Below, in pieces: positions 1-7,261 of a stretch of DNA of 18,971 nucleotides. Source of the stretch: Lachnoclostridium sp. UBA3320 (GTDB lineage: Bacteria > Bacillota > Clostridia > Lachnospirales > Lachnospiraceae); contig DESG01000110.1 in assembly GCA_002361175.1 (NCBI GenBank), forward strand, positions 28,436-47,406, given 5' to 3'. The translations under genes were made by a program, and so were the position numbers. Under the pieces are notes generated by a model. That model saw only the letters and a program-made list of their open reading frames with translations. It was not told where the DNA came from and made no database searches. The first letter of the stretch is position 1. Each line of letters starts with the position of its first letter.

Positions 1-914
1 CAAATTATTGTAAAAATGACTGTTACTACTGTGGTCTTCAAAGAAGTAACAAGTTTATTACAAGATTTAGACTTGATGAAAATGATATTATACAATATTG
101 TGTCAATGGTTATGAAAAAGGAATACGAACTTTCGTTTTAACAGGTGGGGACGATTACTACTTTACTGAAAACAGAGTCGCTAGTATAATATCTATGATA
201 AAGACAAATTTTCCAGATTGTGCTGTACAGTTGTGCCTTGGAGAAAGACCTGTATCTTCTTATAAAAAGTGGTTTGCGGCAGGTGCAACAAGATATCTTC
301 TATGGCACGAGACGGCTAATGACAATCATTTTAAAAAAATTCATCCTGCTGATATGTCGCTCCTTAAAAGAAAACAGGCACTGTGGCAGCTTAAAGAAAT
401 TGGATATCAAGTTGGCAGCGGTTTTATGGTTGGAACACCTTATCAGACAGTTGCTGATGTTGTAGAAGACCTTGCATTTATAAAAACACTTGACCCACAG
501 ATTGTACATATCACACCATTTCTTCCAACTACGCATACTAAATTTGAACATGAACGCAGTGGTAATGGTGATATGATACTTTACCTTATGGGAATTGTCA
601 GATTAATGCTTCCAAGGGTGTTATTGACAGCAGACCCTACACTTGAAAATGTTATGGCTGATGCACGAAAGAAATCATTTGCAGCAGGTGTTAATGAAGT
701 CTTTGCAAGTCTTGCATCAGATGAAGTAAAAAATTATTTCAATGTATACAATAAAAGACATAATTTTAAAAATTGCAGCGGTGACGATGTGGCAAGAATG
801 CAGCAAAAGATAACAGAAAGTGGCAATATTGCAGCTGTTGAAGTAGGCAATTATATTTATCCTCCAAAGGAAGAAAAACTATATGGACAGATTCATCGTA
901 TTATGCGACCATGA
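1..914 (+). CDS. HydE-like radical SAM protein, 5' end outside the window
   Basis: The reading frame is open from the left edge (codons in phase with base 3) to the TGA at 912-914, about 304 codons, so the start lies upstream. Near its beginning it reads NYCKNDCYYCGLQRSN, which holds the CxxxCxxC triad that binds the radical SAM 4Fe-4S cluster. It continues with TGGDD, LGERP, AGATRYLLWHETAN and GSGFMVGTPYQT, which match by recall the layout of HydE, the radical SAM maturase of [FeFe]-hydrogenase, and relatives of the BioB/HydE group. The C-terminal part is less typical: where HydE has a GANVxMPNxTP-like segment, this protein has AGVNEVFASLAS. HydE acts in the cytoplasm in H-cluster assembly with HydF and HydG; neither is visible here. 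I am confident of the radical SAM fold and fairly confident of HydE-like membership. True HydE function is uncertain. The 3' end overlaps the next gene by 32 bases. Confidence 0.85.
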   Translation, partial: NYCKNDCYYCGLQRSNKFITRFRLDENDIIQYCVNGYEKGIRTFVLTGGDDYYFTENRVASIISMIKTNFPDCAVQLCLGERPVSSYKKWFAAGATRYLLWHETANDNHFKKIHPADMSLLKRKQALWQLKEIGYQVGSGFMVGTPYQTVADVVEDLAFIKTLDPQIVHITPFLPTTHTKFEHERSGNGDMILYLMGIVRLMLPRVLLTADPTLENVMADARKKSFAAGVNEVFASLASDEVKNYFNVYNKRHNFKNCSGDDVARMQQKITESGNIAAVEVGNYIYPPKEEKLYGQIHRIMRP

Positions 915-1542
915 TTTAAGCTGGGACACGAAGTTAGAAGAAGAGTTAAGCAGTGAAGATATAACTATAGACTATACAGATGATATTGGCGATATTGAAA
1001 ATATGTTTCCAGATACCAGTATTGATATAATTATATGCTCTGATATAGAGCTTGTCAGTTTTATAGAATATGAAAGTTTAGATAACTTATGTAAATATAT
1101 TGCAAAAAAAGGCGTATCTGTTCTTGTAATAGCCGATAAATATTCTGAAACTGATGAACTTAATGCTTTAAAATTAGGCTGTTTTGATTATCAACTAAGG
1201 ACAGCCCCAATTAAATCTATTGCACAAAGGATAAGAAATAGACTTACAGAAACAAGCTATAGAAAAAGATTATATTTTGATAATGCTACAGATAGCGTAT
1301 ACGCAGATGGAAAACTTGTAAAGTTTACAAAACGTGAAACTGCTGTATTAAAGCTTCTTCTTATAAATAAAAATAATATTGTTTCAAAAGAAATTATACT
1401 GCAAAAAATTTGGGGAGCAGATTTTAACGGCAATATACGAGTTATTGATACAGTTATCAAACAACTGCGCAAGAAACTTTCATGCTATAATGTGAAAATA
1501 GTAACACATTATGGAAAAGGGTTATCCATAAACTTTAGATAA
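883..1542 (+). CDS. OmpR-type response regulator with degenerate receiver
   Basis: This 219-residue protein has an N-terminal receiver-like half and a C-terminal winged-helix DNA-binding domain (about residues 125-219, with TKRETAVLKLLL, NIVSKEIILQKIWG and VIDTVIKQLRKKL), typical of OmpR/PhoB regulators. The receiver is unusual. The acidic pair is only partly kept (LCDHD, D9/D11). The phospho-acceptor strand reads DIIICSDIE, with D54 one residue later than the normal spacing. The conserved lysine of the TKP motif is replaced in LRTAP. It may therefore act without phosphorylation, or respond to another signal. The ATG at 883 lies inside the HydE-like gene, so the two are probably co-transcribed and perhaps translationally coupled. 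No histidine kinase gene lies nearby in the window. DNA binding is well supported; the target and signal are unknown. Confidence 0.85.
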   Translation: MDRFIVLCDHDLSWDTKLEEELSSEDITIDYTDDIGDIENMFPDTSIDIIICSDIELVSFIEYESLDNLCKYIAKKGVSVLVIADKYSETDELNALKLGCFDYQLRTAPIKSIAQRIRNRLTETSYRKRLYFDNATDSVYADGKLVKFTKRETAVLKLLLINKNNIVSKEIILQKIWGADFNGNIRVIDTVIKQLRKKLSCYNVKIVTHYGKGLSINFR

Positions 1543-1548
1543 CCCTTT
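1516..1548. terminator. Hairpin between convergent genes, possible bidirectional terminator
   Basis: An 11-bp perfect inverted repeat (AAAGGGTTATC at 1516-1526 and its complement at 1538-1548, 11-base loop) spans the stop codon of the response regulator and ends just before the stop of the convergent TetR gene. Neither side has a clear T-run, so efficient intrinsic termination is not certain. Confidence 0.5.
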
Positions 1549-1553
1549 CCTAT

Positions 1554-2171
1554 TCACTCAACTACTTCAATTATTTCAAATTGTTGAATTATACATTTTA
1601 TTGCCTTATACAAATCAGGTTTTAATTCTTCAAGAGTAACAGGCGATTTATATATTATTGCACTGTGGCATGTTGAATTTACAAGTTCTACTATCATAAA
1701 TATCATCATGTTTTTTTCTCTAAACTTACGCCCTGATTTATTTATCAGTTCTTCAAAAATATCCATACAATTCATATTGTCTCTGCCTGCTATGCGGATA
1801 TTTGAAAATACTGCCCAGCTTAAATTTTTTGAAATAAATTTAAGCAGAGATTGGTGTTCATTTAGTTGATTAATAACATTATCTGCTATAAATACAACAC
1901 AATCTTCTAATGTGGTACAGCCGCTATTAAGCAATGCTTTATTCGCATTTTCAAAAAGGCGGTTTCCCTGATTTGTAATAAGACGGTCACGTATATCATA
2001 TTTATCTTTAAAATACAGGTAAAATGTTCCTTTTGCAAGTTTTGCATTGCTGACAATATCTGCAATCGAAGTATTATTTATACCTTTTTCTGTAAAAAGT
2101 TTAAATGCAGAGCTAAGTAAAGCTTCCTGCTTTAACTTTTTCTTTTCGTCTAGTTTACTCAATTTACTCAT
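1554..2171 (-). CDS. TetR/AcrR family transcriptional repressor
   Basis: This 205-residue protein has a typical TetR N-terminal helix-turn-helix domain (about residues 14-60: KQEALLSSAFKLFTEKG, TSIADIVSNAKLAKGTFYLYFKDKYDI) and an unrecognised ligand-binding C-terminal domain. It is the last gene of the block that encodes the exported repeat protein and the MMPL transporter; its ATG overlaps the stop of the repeat-protein gene by 8 bases, which indicates coupling. The ATG has a GAAGGG motif only one base upstream, so a TTG three codons downstream could be the true start. By position it is the likely repressor of the operon, acting at the two palindromes near 6730-6783. The effector is unknown. 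Family assignment is firm; the regulatory target is inferred from context. Confidence 0.92.
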   Translation of the reverse strand: MSKLSKLDEKKKLKQEALLSSAFKLFTEKGINNTSIADIVSNAKLAKGTFYLYFKDKYDIRDRLITNQGNRLFENANKALLNSGCTTLEDCVVFIADNVINQLNEHQSLLKFISKNLSWAVFSNIRIAGRDNMNCMDIFEELINKSGRKFREKNMMIFMIVELVNSTCHSAIIYKSPVTLEELKPDLYKAIKCIIQQFEIIEVVE

Positions 2172-4488
2172 TCCCTTCAGCTGTAACTTCAGCTGTTGAC
2201 ATTATAAATTTAACACTGCCATCCATGTTATCATGTATACCTGAGAAATTCTTGTAATTATCGGCAGCATCCATAACTTTTTTAAATTTGTCATGGAGAC
2301 TACTTCCTGAATCAAGAATATCATCTACGCTTCCTGTAAGTTTCTTAACACCTTCTCTCCTGAATTCTGTCATGCCATCAGCAAGAGTATATGCACCGTC
2401 TGAAAGTTTTCCAAGTGCATCAGATACATCGCCAGTTTTTCCTACAAGTGTTGAAACACCATCAATAAGTTTTCCTGTTCCATCTGCCAATTCTTTAATG
2501 CCTTCACGCAATGCGCTGCTGTTAGACATTAATTTTTTACTATTATCTTTAATTGTCTTAGAATTGTCAATAAGTGTATTAGCACCATCATAAAGTTTTT
2601 GATTATTTGATACCAGTTCCTCTCCTGCACTGTATAATGCTCCCACGTTTTTATCAAGACTCTTTATTCCAGTCAAAAGTTTGCCATCATAACTTGAGAC
2701 AAGTTGTTCTCCTGCTGCTTTAAGCTGTCCAATTCCTTCTGTAAGACTGCCAGACATTCCTCCTATTGCCTGTGAACCAGTTTTTTCTTCTATTTCAGAC
2801 AATCCAGCTGATATTGCTGATGCACCTCCTGATACTGCATCAAATCCAGATGCCATCTCACTGCCACTGCTTGTAGATGCATCTATTCCACTTCCTACTT
2901 TTTGTGCTGTACCTACATAATTCATAATCTCCATAATAACTGCCTTTTCGCCTTCATCTTCTGTAGATGCATACAGTTTTTTAAGTTCTGCAAGGTAGCC
3001 ATCGACCTGACTGTCATATTGTGTAATATTATTTGCGGCAGCATTAATACTTTCCATGCCTGATTTAAGTTTATCAATACCTGCACCTGTCTGATTAGCA
3101 GCATCTTTTAACTGACCTGCACCTGTATTAATTGCTGAAAGTCCACTTGCCATATTAGTAAATGTGTCCATTGAAAGAATTGAATTAACTGTAGAGACAT
3201 ATGTGTTTAACCCTGTGCTAAACTCTTCTGAACCACTGGCAAGAACTTCTGTGCCTTTTGACTTAAGTTCACCCATTTTATTTACAAGTTTATTTGTATT
3301 CTTTGCATATTCTTTTGCACTCTTTGCAAGTGTCTTTGTGCCTTTTAAATAAGTAATAACACCATCAAGAAGTTTATCTGCGCCTTCTGTATAAGAATTA
3401 ATACCTTTTTTTAGTTTATCTGCGCCATCATCAAGTGTCCCTGTACTTTCATGAAGCGTATCAATAGCGTCTGAATAATCTACAAACTTATTGTCGAGTT
3501 TAGACAGATTTTTATTAATCTTTCCTGAGCCAGTAACAAGCTCTTTAGCTGCGTCTTCAAGTTCATCCATTTTGTCTTCAAGCTCATCAGTATCTCCTAT
3601 ATCATCAAGGTCAATATCTTTAAAAAACTCTGAGGTTGCAATAGTATATGTTGACTTCATCTCAAAATTTTTAACATCTGCTGTTATTTTTACAGTATCC
3701 GTAATTTTATCATTTATTTTGCTAAGGTCAATATCCATATCGCTGTCATTACCAAAATTATTTAAATCAAGACTTTCTGACAATCCTGGCATACCATATG
3801 CAATAACAATGTTATTGTCACCCTCTGACAAAATATTGCCATTATCAATAGATAAATTTCTAAAATTGTCCACAGGAAGAATCATTCCTGTTACCATTAT
3901 AAACGGCGTACTTATATCTGTGTCCTTTCCATCTATTTTTACAGTCTTTTTAGATGAATTTGTATATTTTATATTAATTTCAAGCTTTCCGCTCTTCCCT
4001 ACTATATCGTTTACATTTACATCTTTGCCATCAAGTTTATATGAAATCTCCATTCCTACAGGACTTTGCTTATTTGTCGTACCTTGGTAATAAATATCCT
4101 GACCAGATGTATTCCATGCAAGGAGGCCGCCATCTTGAGTAAACTCTTCATCGCCTTTTGTATTTGTAATATCGTTCAGTTCTGATACATCATTTAAAAC
4201 AGTATCTGTTCCAGGATTTTTAAGCCAATCAGATACAACAGTGTCTGTAGGTGTACCATTAGCATCAAGTGTTTGATAAACAGTTTCATGCTTAGTTGTT
4301 TCCTCTTTATCATTATTCTTTTTGGAAGAATCCTTTATGTTCTTTGATATCTTTTCAGCTTGTTTTGCAAATGCTCTGTTTGTAAGTATAAACATATGTG
4401 AAGCATAGTCAGTACTTCCTACAATAAGTCCTGCTGCTAAAAGACCACTTACACCTGTAACCATGATTTTTTTCAGATTTTTTCTCAT
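2164..4488 (-). CDS. Exported heptad-repeat (xxxLxxG) protein, partner of MMPL transporter
   Basis: From the ATG at 4488 the product is about 774 residues. It begins MRKNLKKIMVTGVSGLLAAG, a basic N-region and hydrophobic core like a signal peptide or anchor. Residues from about 50 to 300 look like a beta-rich extracellular domain (YYQGTTNKQSP, MVTGMILPVDNF). The rest is a long run of heptad-like units such as GADKLKKGINSYTEGADKLLDG and LADGTGKLIDGVSTLVG, as in the repeat part of YhgE/Pip-type proteins. Unlike YhgE there is no C-terminal membrane domain; it ends STAEVTAEGNE. The open frame extends to an ATG at 4542, but AAGGA at about 4503-4499 fits the ATG at 4488 better (about 10 bases). It lies 53 bases after the MMPL gene. 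I infer an envelope-spanning or periplasm-like adaptor for that transporter; no function is proven. Confidence 0.75.
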   Translation of the reverse strand: MRKNLKKIMVTGVSGLLAAGLIVGSTDYASHMFILTNRAFAKQAEKISKNIKDSSKKNNDKEETTKHETVYQTLDANGTPTDTVVSDWLKNPGTDTVLNDVSELNDITNTKGDEEFTQDGGLLAWNTSGQDIYYQGTTNKQSPVGMEISYKLDGKDVNVNDIVGKSGKLEINIKYTNSSKKTVKIDGKDTDISTPFIMVTGMILPVDNFRNLSIDNGNILSEGDNNIVIAYGMPGLSESLDLNNFGNDSDMDIDLSKINDKITDTVKITADVKNFEMKSTYTIATSEFFKDIDLDDIGDTDELEDKMDELEDAAKELVTGSGKINKNLSKLDNKFVDYSDAIDTLHESTGTLDDGADKLKKGINSYTEGADKLLDGVITYLKGTKTLAKSAKEYAKNTNKLVNKMGELKSKGTEVLASGSEEFSTGLNTYVSTVNSILSMDTFTNMASGLSAINTGAGQLKDAANQTGAGIDKLKSGMESINAAANNITQYDSQVDGYLAELKKLYASTEDEGEKAVIMEIMNYVGTAQKVGSGIDASTSSGSEMASGFDAVSGGASAISAGLSEIEEKTGSQAIGGMSGSLTEGIGQLKAAGEQLVSSYDGKLLTGIKSLDKNVGALYSAGEELVSNNQKLYDGANTLIDNSKTIKDNSKKLMSNSSALREGIKELADGTGKLIDGVSTLVGKTGDVSDALGKLSDGAYTLADGMTEFRREGVKKLTGSVDDILDSGSSLHDKFKKVMDAADNYKNFSGIHDNMDGSVKFIMSTAEVTAEGNE

Positions 4489-4541
4489 AATACTCATTTC
4501 CTTTCTATATTTATAAGCAGATTCTTGCCAGTTTTTTGCCA

Positions 4542-6689
4542 CTATATTCTAACATTATTATTTGTAGCCATTTTGCCTTTTATATTTGTCTCGCCTTTGG
4601 CTTTATCTCTGTGTGATACTTTTGCTTTTATCATATCAAGTGAAGTTCTAGTTATTACTCCGTCAAATATCCAAAGCATAGCAGGGAGTACACATATAAC
4701 AACTACCATACTTATAATTGCACCTCTTGCAAGAAGTGTACATATAGAGCCTATCATATCAACTTCTGAATAAGCAGAAACTCCGAATGTTGCTGCAAAG
4801 AAACAAAATCCGCTTGTCAGTATTGATTTAACAGAGGTTTTATGTGCTATACTTATTGCCTCTCTTTTATTGCGTCCTCTATCTGTACGTTCTTTATGGT
4901 ATCTATTAGTCATAAGGATTGCATAGTCAACTGTTGCACCAAGCTGTATAGTTCCTATAACTATACTTGCCACAAACGGCAGTGGCGTATTTGCATAAAA
5001 TGGTACTGCCATATTGCAGGCAATGGCAAATTCGATAACTGCTACTAGTATTACTGGTATTGATATTGATTTAAATGTAATAAGTATTATAAGGAAAATC
5101 GCTGCTATAGAAATATTGTTTACATTTTGTAAATCAATATCAGTTACGTCTGATAAATCCTTCATAAGAGGAGCTTCTCCTATTACCATTGCATCTTTTT
5201 GATACCTTTTTATAATGTCTTGCATACTTGCAATCTGTGCATTGACTTCATCTGTTGCTGAACCATAATCTGAACATACAAACTGCAGCTCATAATTATC
5301 AGTCATAAGCATTTCTTTAATATCTTTAGGTATCATTGTATCTGGAAAATTAGAACCAATAAGAGAATTAAGTCCTATAACCCATTTAACACCATCCACT
5401 TCCTCTATTTCTTTAAGCATATTGTTCTTTTCTTTAGCTGTAAGTCCATTTTTCAAAAGAACCATATGTACATTGCTCATGTCAAATTTATCTTTAAGCT
5501 TTTCATTTGCCTCAGCACTTGGTATATCCTTTGGAAGAGACTGGTCAATATTGTAATAAATCTCATAATTGTTATTGCCATGTATTGCTGGTACAAGAAT
5601 TATAAGGAAAATAATAATTGCTACCCATCTTCCTTTTATAATACCATGTGACAATTTATCAAGCGAAGGAATTAACTCTTTATGTGTTGTCTTCTCAATC
5701 GCTTTATCAAATGTAAGTATCATTGCAGGAAGTACCGTTACACATGCAACAACTCCTATAATAACACCTTTTGACATTACTATACCTATGTTCATTCCAA
5801 GTTTAAATGTCATAAAGCACAGTGCTAAAAACCCTGCGATAGTTGTTATAGAACTGCTTGACACAGATTTAAATGTATTGCTTATTGCATGTGCCATCGC
5901 TCTTTTATTATCATCTGGATATCTTTCTTTATTGGATTCGTAACTCTCTAAAAGAAATATCGAGTAATCCATTGTAACAGCAAGCTGCAATACCGCTGCA
6001 AGTGCCTGTGTAATATACGAAATTTCACCAAGGAAAATATTACTTCCTAAGTTATAAACAATCGCCATTCCTATATTTGCAAGAAAAATAACAGGCGTTA
6101 AAAATGAATTCATCGTAATAAAGAGAACCAATAAAGACAATACTGAAGCTATTACCACATATATAGGCATCTCTTTAAGTGCAAGGTTTTTAATATCTGT
6201 AACAACACCTGACATACCACTTGCATATACATTCTTTCCAACAGTATTTCTGATATCTGTAATTGCCTCCATCGTATCATCAGAAGATGTCGTGTTGTCA
6301 AATAGTGCAATCATCATTGTTGCATTGCCATTAAAAAATGCTTTCTGCAAATCCTTTGGCATCATCTCTGTTGGAACTGAAATGTCAAGAACATCATCAT
6401 ACCATAAAACATCAGTTACATGCTCAATGCCTTCAATCTGTTTCTCTAACTCTGCTGCTTCTTTCATGGTCATATCTTCCGCTATAACCATAGAGAATGC
6501 ACCCATTCCAAACTCATCTACAAGAATATCCTGCCCATTAACAGTCTCCAATGTAGCTGGCAGATAACTTAACACATCGTAATTGACACGTGTAGTTACA
6601 TATCCTATAGCAGATGGTACTAATAGAATTACAGCAATAAACAATATAATGTTCTTATGCTTTGTAATCCATTTGCCTAAAGTAATCAT
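4542..6689 (-). CDS. MMPL/RND family membrane transporter
   Basis: The product is about 715 residues with two homologous halves, each made of one membrane helix, a large extracellular loop and a block of about five helices, the usual MMPL/RND plan. The halves carry the family's paired motifs: LAVTMDYSIFLLESY with D245-Y246, and LGATVDYAILMTNRY with D592-Y593 (numbered from the upstream GTG). The aspartates are likely proton-relay residues. An in-frame GTG at 6701 exists, but AAAGGTGG sits about 8 bases before the ATG at 6689, so I prefer the ATG. Such proteins export lipids, drugs or peptides; the substrate cannot be read here. It is the first gene of an operon with the exported repeat protein and a TetR repressor, which suggests inducible efflux or envelope maintenance. 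The C-terminal tail (MIKAKVSHRDKAKGETNIKG) is basic and cytoplasmic. Confidence 0.93.
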   Translation of the reverse strand: MITLGKWITKHKNIILFIAVILLVPSAIGYVTTRVNYDVLSYLPATLETVNGQDILVDEFGMGAFSMVIAEDMTMKEAAELEKQIEGIEHVTDVLWYDDVLDISVPTEMMPKDLQKAFFNGNATMMIALFDNTTSSDDTMEAITDIRNTVGKNVYASGMSGVVTDIKNLALKEMPIYVVIASVLSLLVLFITMNSFLTPVIFLANIGMAIVYNLGSNIFLGEISYITQALAAVLQLAVTMDYSIFLLESYESNKERYPDDNKRAMAHAISNTFKSVSSSSITTIAGFLALCFMTFKLGMNIGIVMSKGVIIGVVACVTVLPAMILTFDKAIEKTTHKELIPSLDKLSHGIIKGRWVAIIIFLIILVPAIHGNNNYEIYYNIDQSLPKDIPSAEANEKLKDKFDMSNVHMVLLKNGLTAKEKNNMLKEIEEVDGVKWVIGLNSLIGSNFPDTMIPKDIKEMLMTDNYELQFVCSDYGSATDEVNAQIASMQDIIKRYQKDAMVIGEAPLMKDLSDVTDIDLQNVNNISIAAIFLIILITFKSISIPVILVAVIEFAIACNMAVPFYANTPLPFVASIVIGTIQLGATVDYAILMTNRYHKERTDRGRNKREAISIAHKTSVKSILTSGFCFFAATFGVSAYSEVDMIGSICTLLARGAIISMVVVICVLPAMLWIFDGVITRTSLDMIKAKVSHRDKAKGETNIKGKMATNNNVRI

Positions 6690-6729
6690 GCTCTTATCCA
6701 CCTTTCACAATAAACTTCCAGATAATAAA

Positions 6730-6742
6730 TGACCATTGGTCA
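6730..6742. promoter_or_regulatory. Candidate TetR operator 1
   Basis: TGACCATTGGTCA is a palindrome with 5-bp arms and a 3-base centre; adding flanks the arms reach 8 bp (AAATGACC/GGTCATTT). It lies just downstream of the predicted transcription start of the MMPL operon, a position where a bound repressor would block RNA polymerase. Confidence 0.7.
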
Positions 6743-6755
6743 TTTGCTGTTAAGT

Positions 6756-6784
6756 ATAATAACTCAAAAATGACTGTTAGTCAA
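6756..6784 (-). promoter_or_regulatory. Promoter of the MMPL-repeat protein-TetR operon
   Basis: On the minus strand a -35 TTGACT (6779-6784) and -10 TATTAT (6756-6761) are separated by exactly 17 bases, giving a start near 6749 and a leader of about 60 bases. The -35 element overlaps one TetR-type palindrome; the other lies just downstream of the start. Confidence 0.75.
6771..6783. promoter_or_regulatory. Candidate TetR operator 2
   Basis: TGACTGTTAGTCA shares the pattern TGAC-N5-GTCA with operator 1. Its centre is 41 bp away, close to four helical turns, and it overlaps the -35 element. Two like sites on one face of the helix support cooperative repression by the operon's TetR protein. Confidence 0.65.
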
Positions 6785-6790
6785 TATTAA

Positions 6791-6810
6791 AATTATTAAA
6801 AATTTCTAAA
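6791..6810 (+). repeat. 20-bp direct repeat, left copy, before the blaI-blaR1 pair
   Basis: Bases 6791-6810 are identical to 8745-8764. The two copies lie in the non-coding DNA immediately outside the BlaI/BlaR1 module. The sequence is almost all A and T (one C), so chance identity is possible. Confidence 0.6.
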
Positions 6811-6826
6811 ATAGCTACAATATTTA

Positions 6827-6855
6827 TTGACATTTTGGTTTACTAATAGTAGACT
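6827..6855 (+). promoter_or_regulatory. Promoter of the blaI-blaR1 pair
   Basis: A perfect -35 TTGACA (6827-6832) is followed after 17 bases by TAGACT (6850-6855), a four-of-six match to the -10. One BlaI-like operator overlaps the -10 and a second follows just downstream, as expected for an autoregulated repressor gene. Confidence 0.7.
6839..6853. promoter_or_regulatory. Candidate BlaI operator, upstream copy
   Basis: TTTACTAATAGTAGA is a near-palindrome (TTTACTA-A-TAGTAGA, one mismatch between arms) that overlaps the predicted -10. The TACTA/TAGTA core resembles operators of the BlaI/MecI/CopY family. Confidence 0.65.
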
Positions 6856-6865
6856 AAATATCTGA

Positions 6866-6880
6866 TTTACTATTAGTAAA
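6866..6880. promoter_or_regulatory. Candidate BlaI operator, downstream copy
   Basis: TTTACTATTAGTAAA is a perfect palindrome with 7-bp arms around one base. Its centre is 27 bp from the upstream copy and it ends just before the AAGGAGG ribosome site of the repressor gene. Confidence 0.72.
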
Positions 6881-6896
6881 CCAAAAGGAGGATTTT

Positions 6897-7259
6897 ATGA
6901 TAGAATATAAATTAGGAGAAATTGAAAAGAGATTTGCCGACATTATCTGGGATAATGAGCCCATGCCTTCAAGCGAACTTGTAAAGTTATGTGCTGATAG
7001 ATTAAATTGGAAAAAATCCACAACATATACTATACTGCGCAGAGTATGCAAGCGAGGACTTTTTCAGAATAATAACAGCATTGTTTCATCACTTGTATCT
7101 AGAAATGAATATCTTGCACACCAGAGTGAACAATTTGTAGAAGATACATTTGAAGGCTCACTGCCAAAGTTTATAGCAGCATTTACTAAGAGTAAAAAAC
7201 TATCAGAAAATGAAATTAAAGAGTTATATAAAATAATTGAAGAGAGCAGGGGGGATTAA
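6897..7259 (+). CDS. BlaI/MecI-type winged-helix repressor
   Basis: The 120-residue length and the layout fit the BlaI/MecI/CopY family. The N-terminal winged helix includes LGEIEKRFADIIWDNEPMPS, KSTTYTILRRVCKRGLF and a wing that ends in EYLAHQS; the C-terminal helices (about 85-120) form the dimerisation part. A strong AAGGAGG ends 6 bases before the ATG. In the family, the repressor binds its operators as a dimer and is removed by proteolysis when the partner BlaR1 protein senses its signal. The partner gene starts two bases after the stop, so the two form one operon. Palindromes at 6839-6853 and 6866-6880 suggest autorepression. The inducer is not known, because the sensor half of the partner is not a penicillin-binding domain. 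Confidence 0.93.
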   Translation: MIEYKLGEIEKRFADIIWDNEPMPSSELVKLCADRLNWKKSTTYTILRRVCKRGLFQNNNSIVSSLVSRNEYLAHQSEQFVEDTFEGSLPKFIAAFTKSKKLSENEIKELYKIIEESRGD

Positions 7260-7261
7260 TT

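Noticed and set aside
3491..4090. A 199-codon open frame on the plus strand, Ser/Leu-rich
   Set aside because: It lies wholly inside the exported repeat-protein gene on the opposite strand; its Ser-rich content is the shadow of Glu/Asp-rich codons and it has no ribosome site.
4489..4542. Longer start of the exported repeat protein at 4542
   Set aside because: The extra 18 residues precede a clear signal-peptide-like start and have no ribosome site; AAGGA fits the ATG at 4488.
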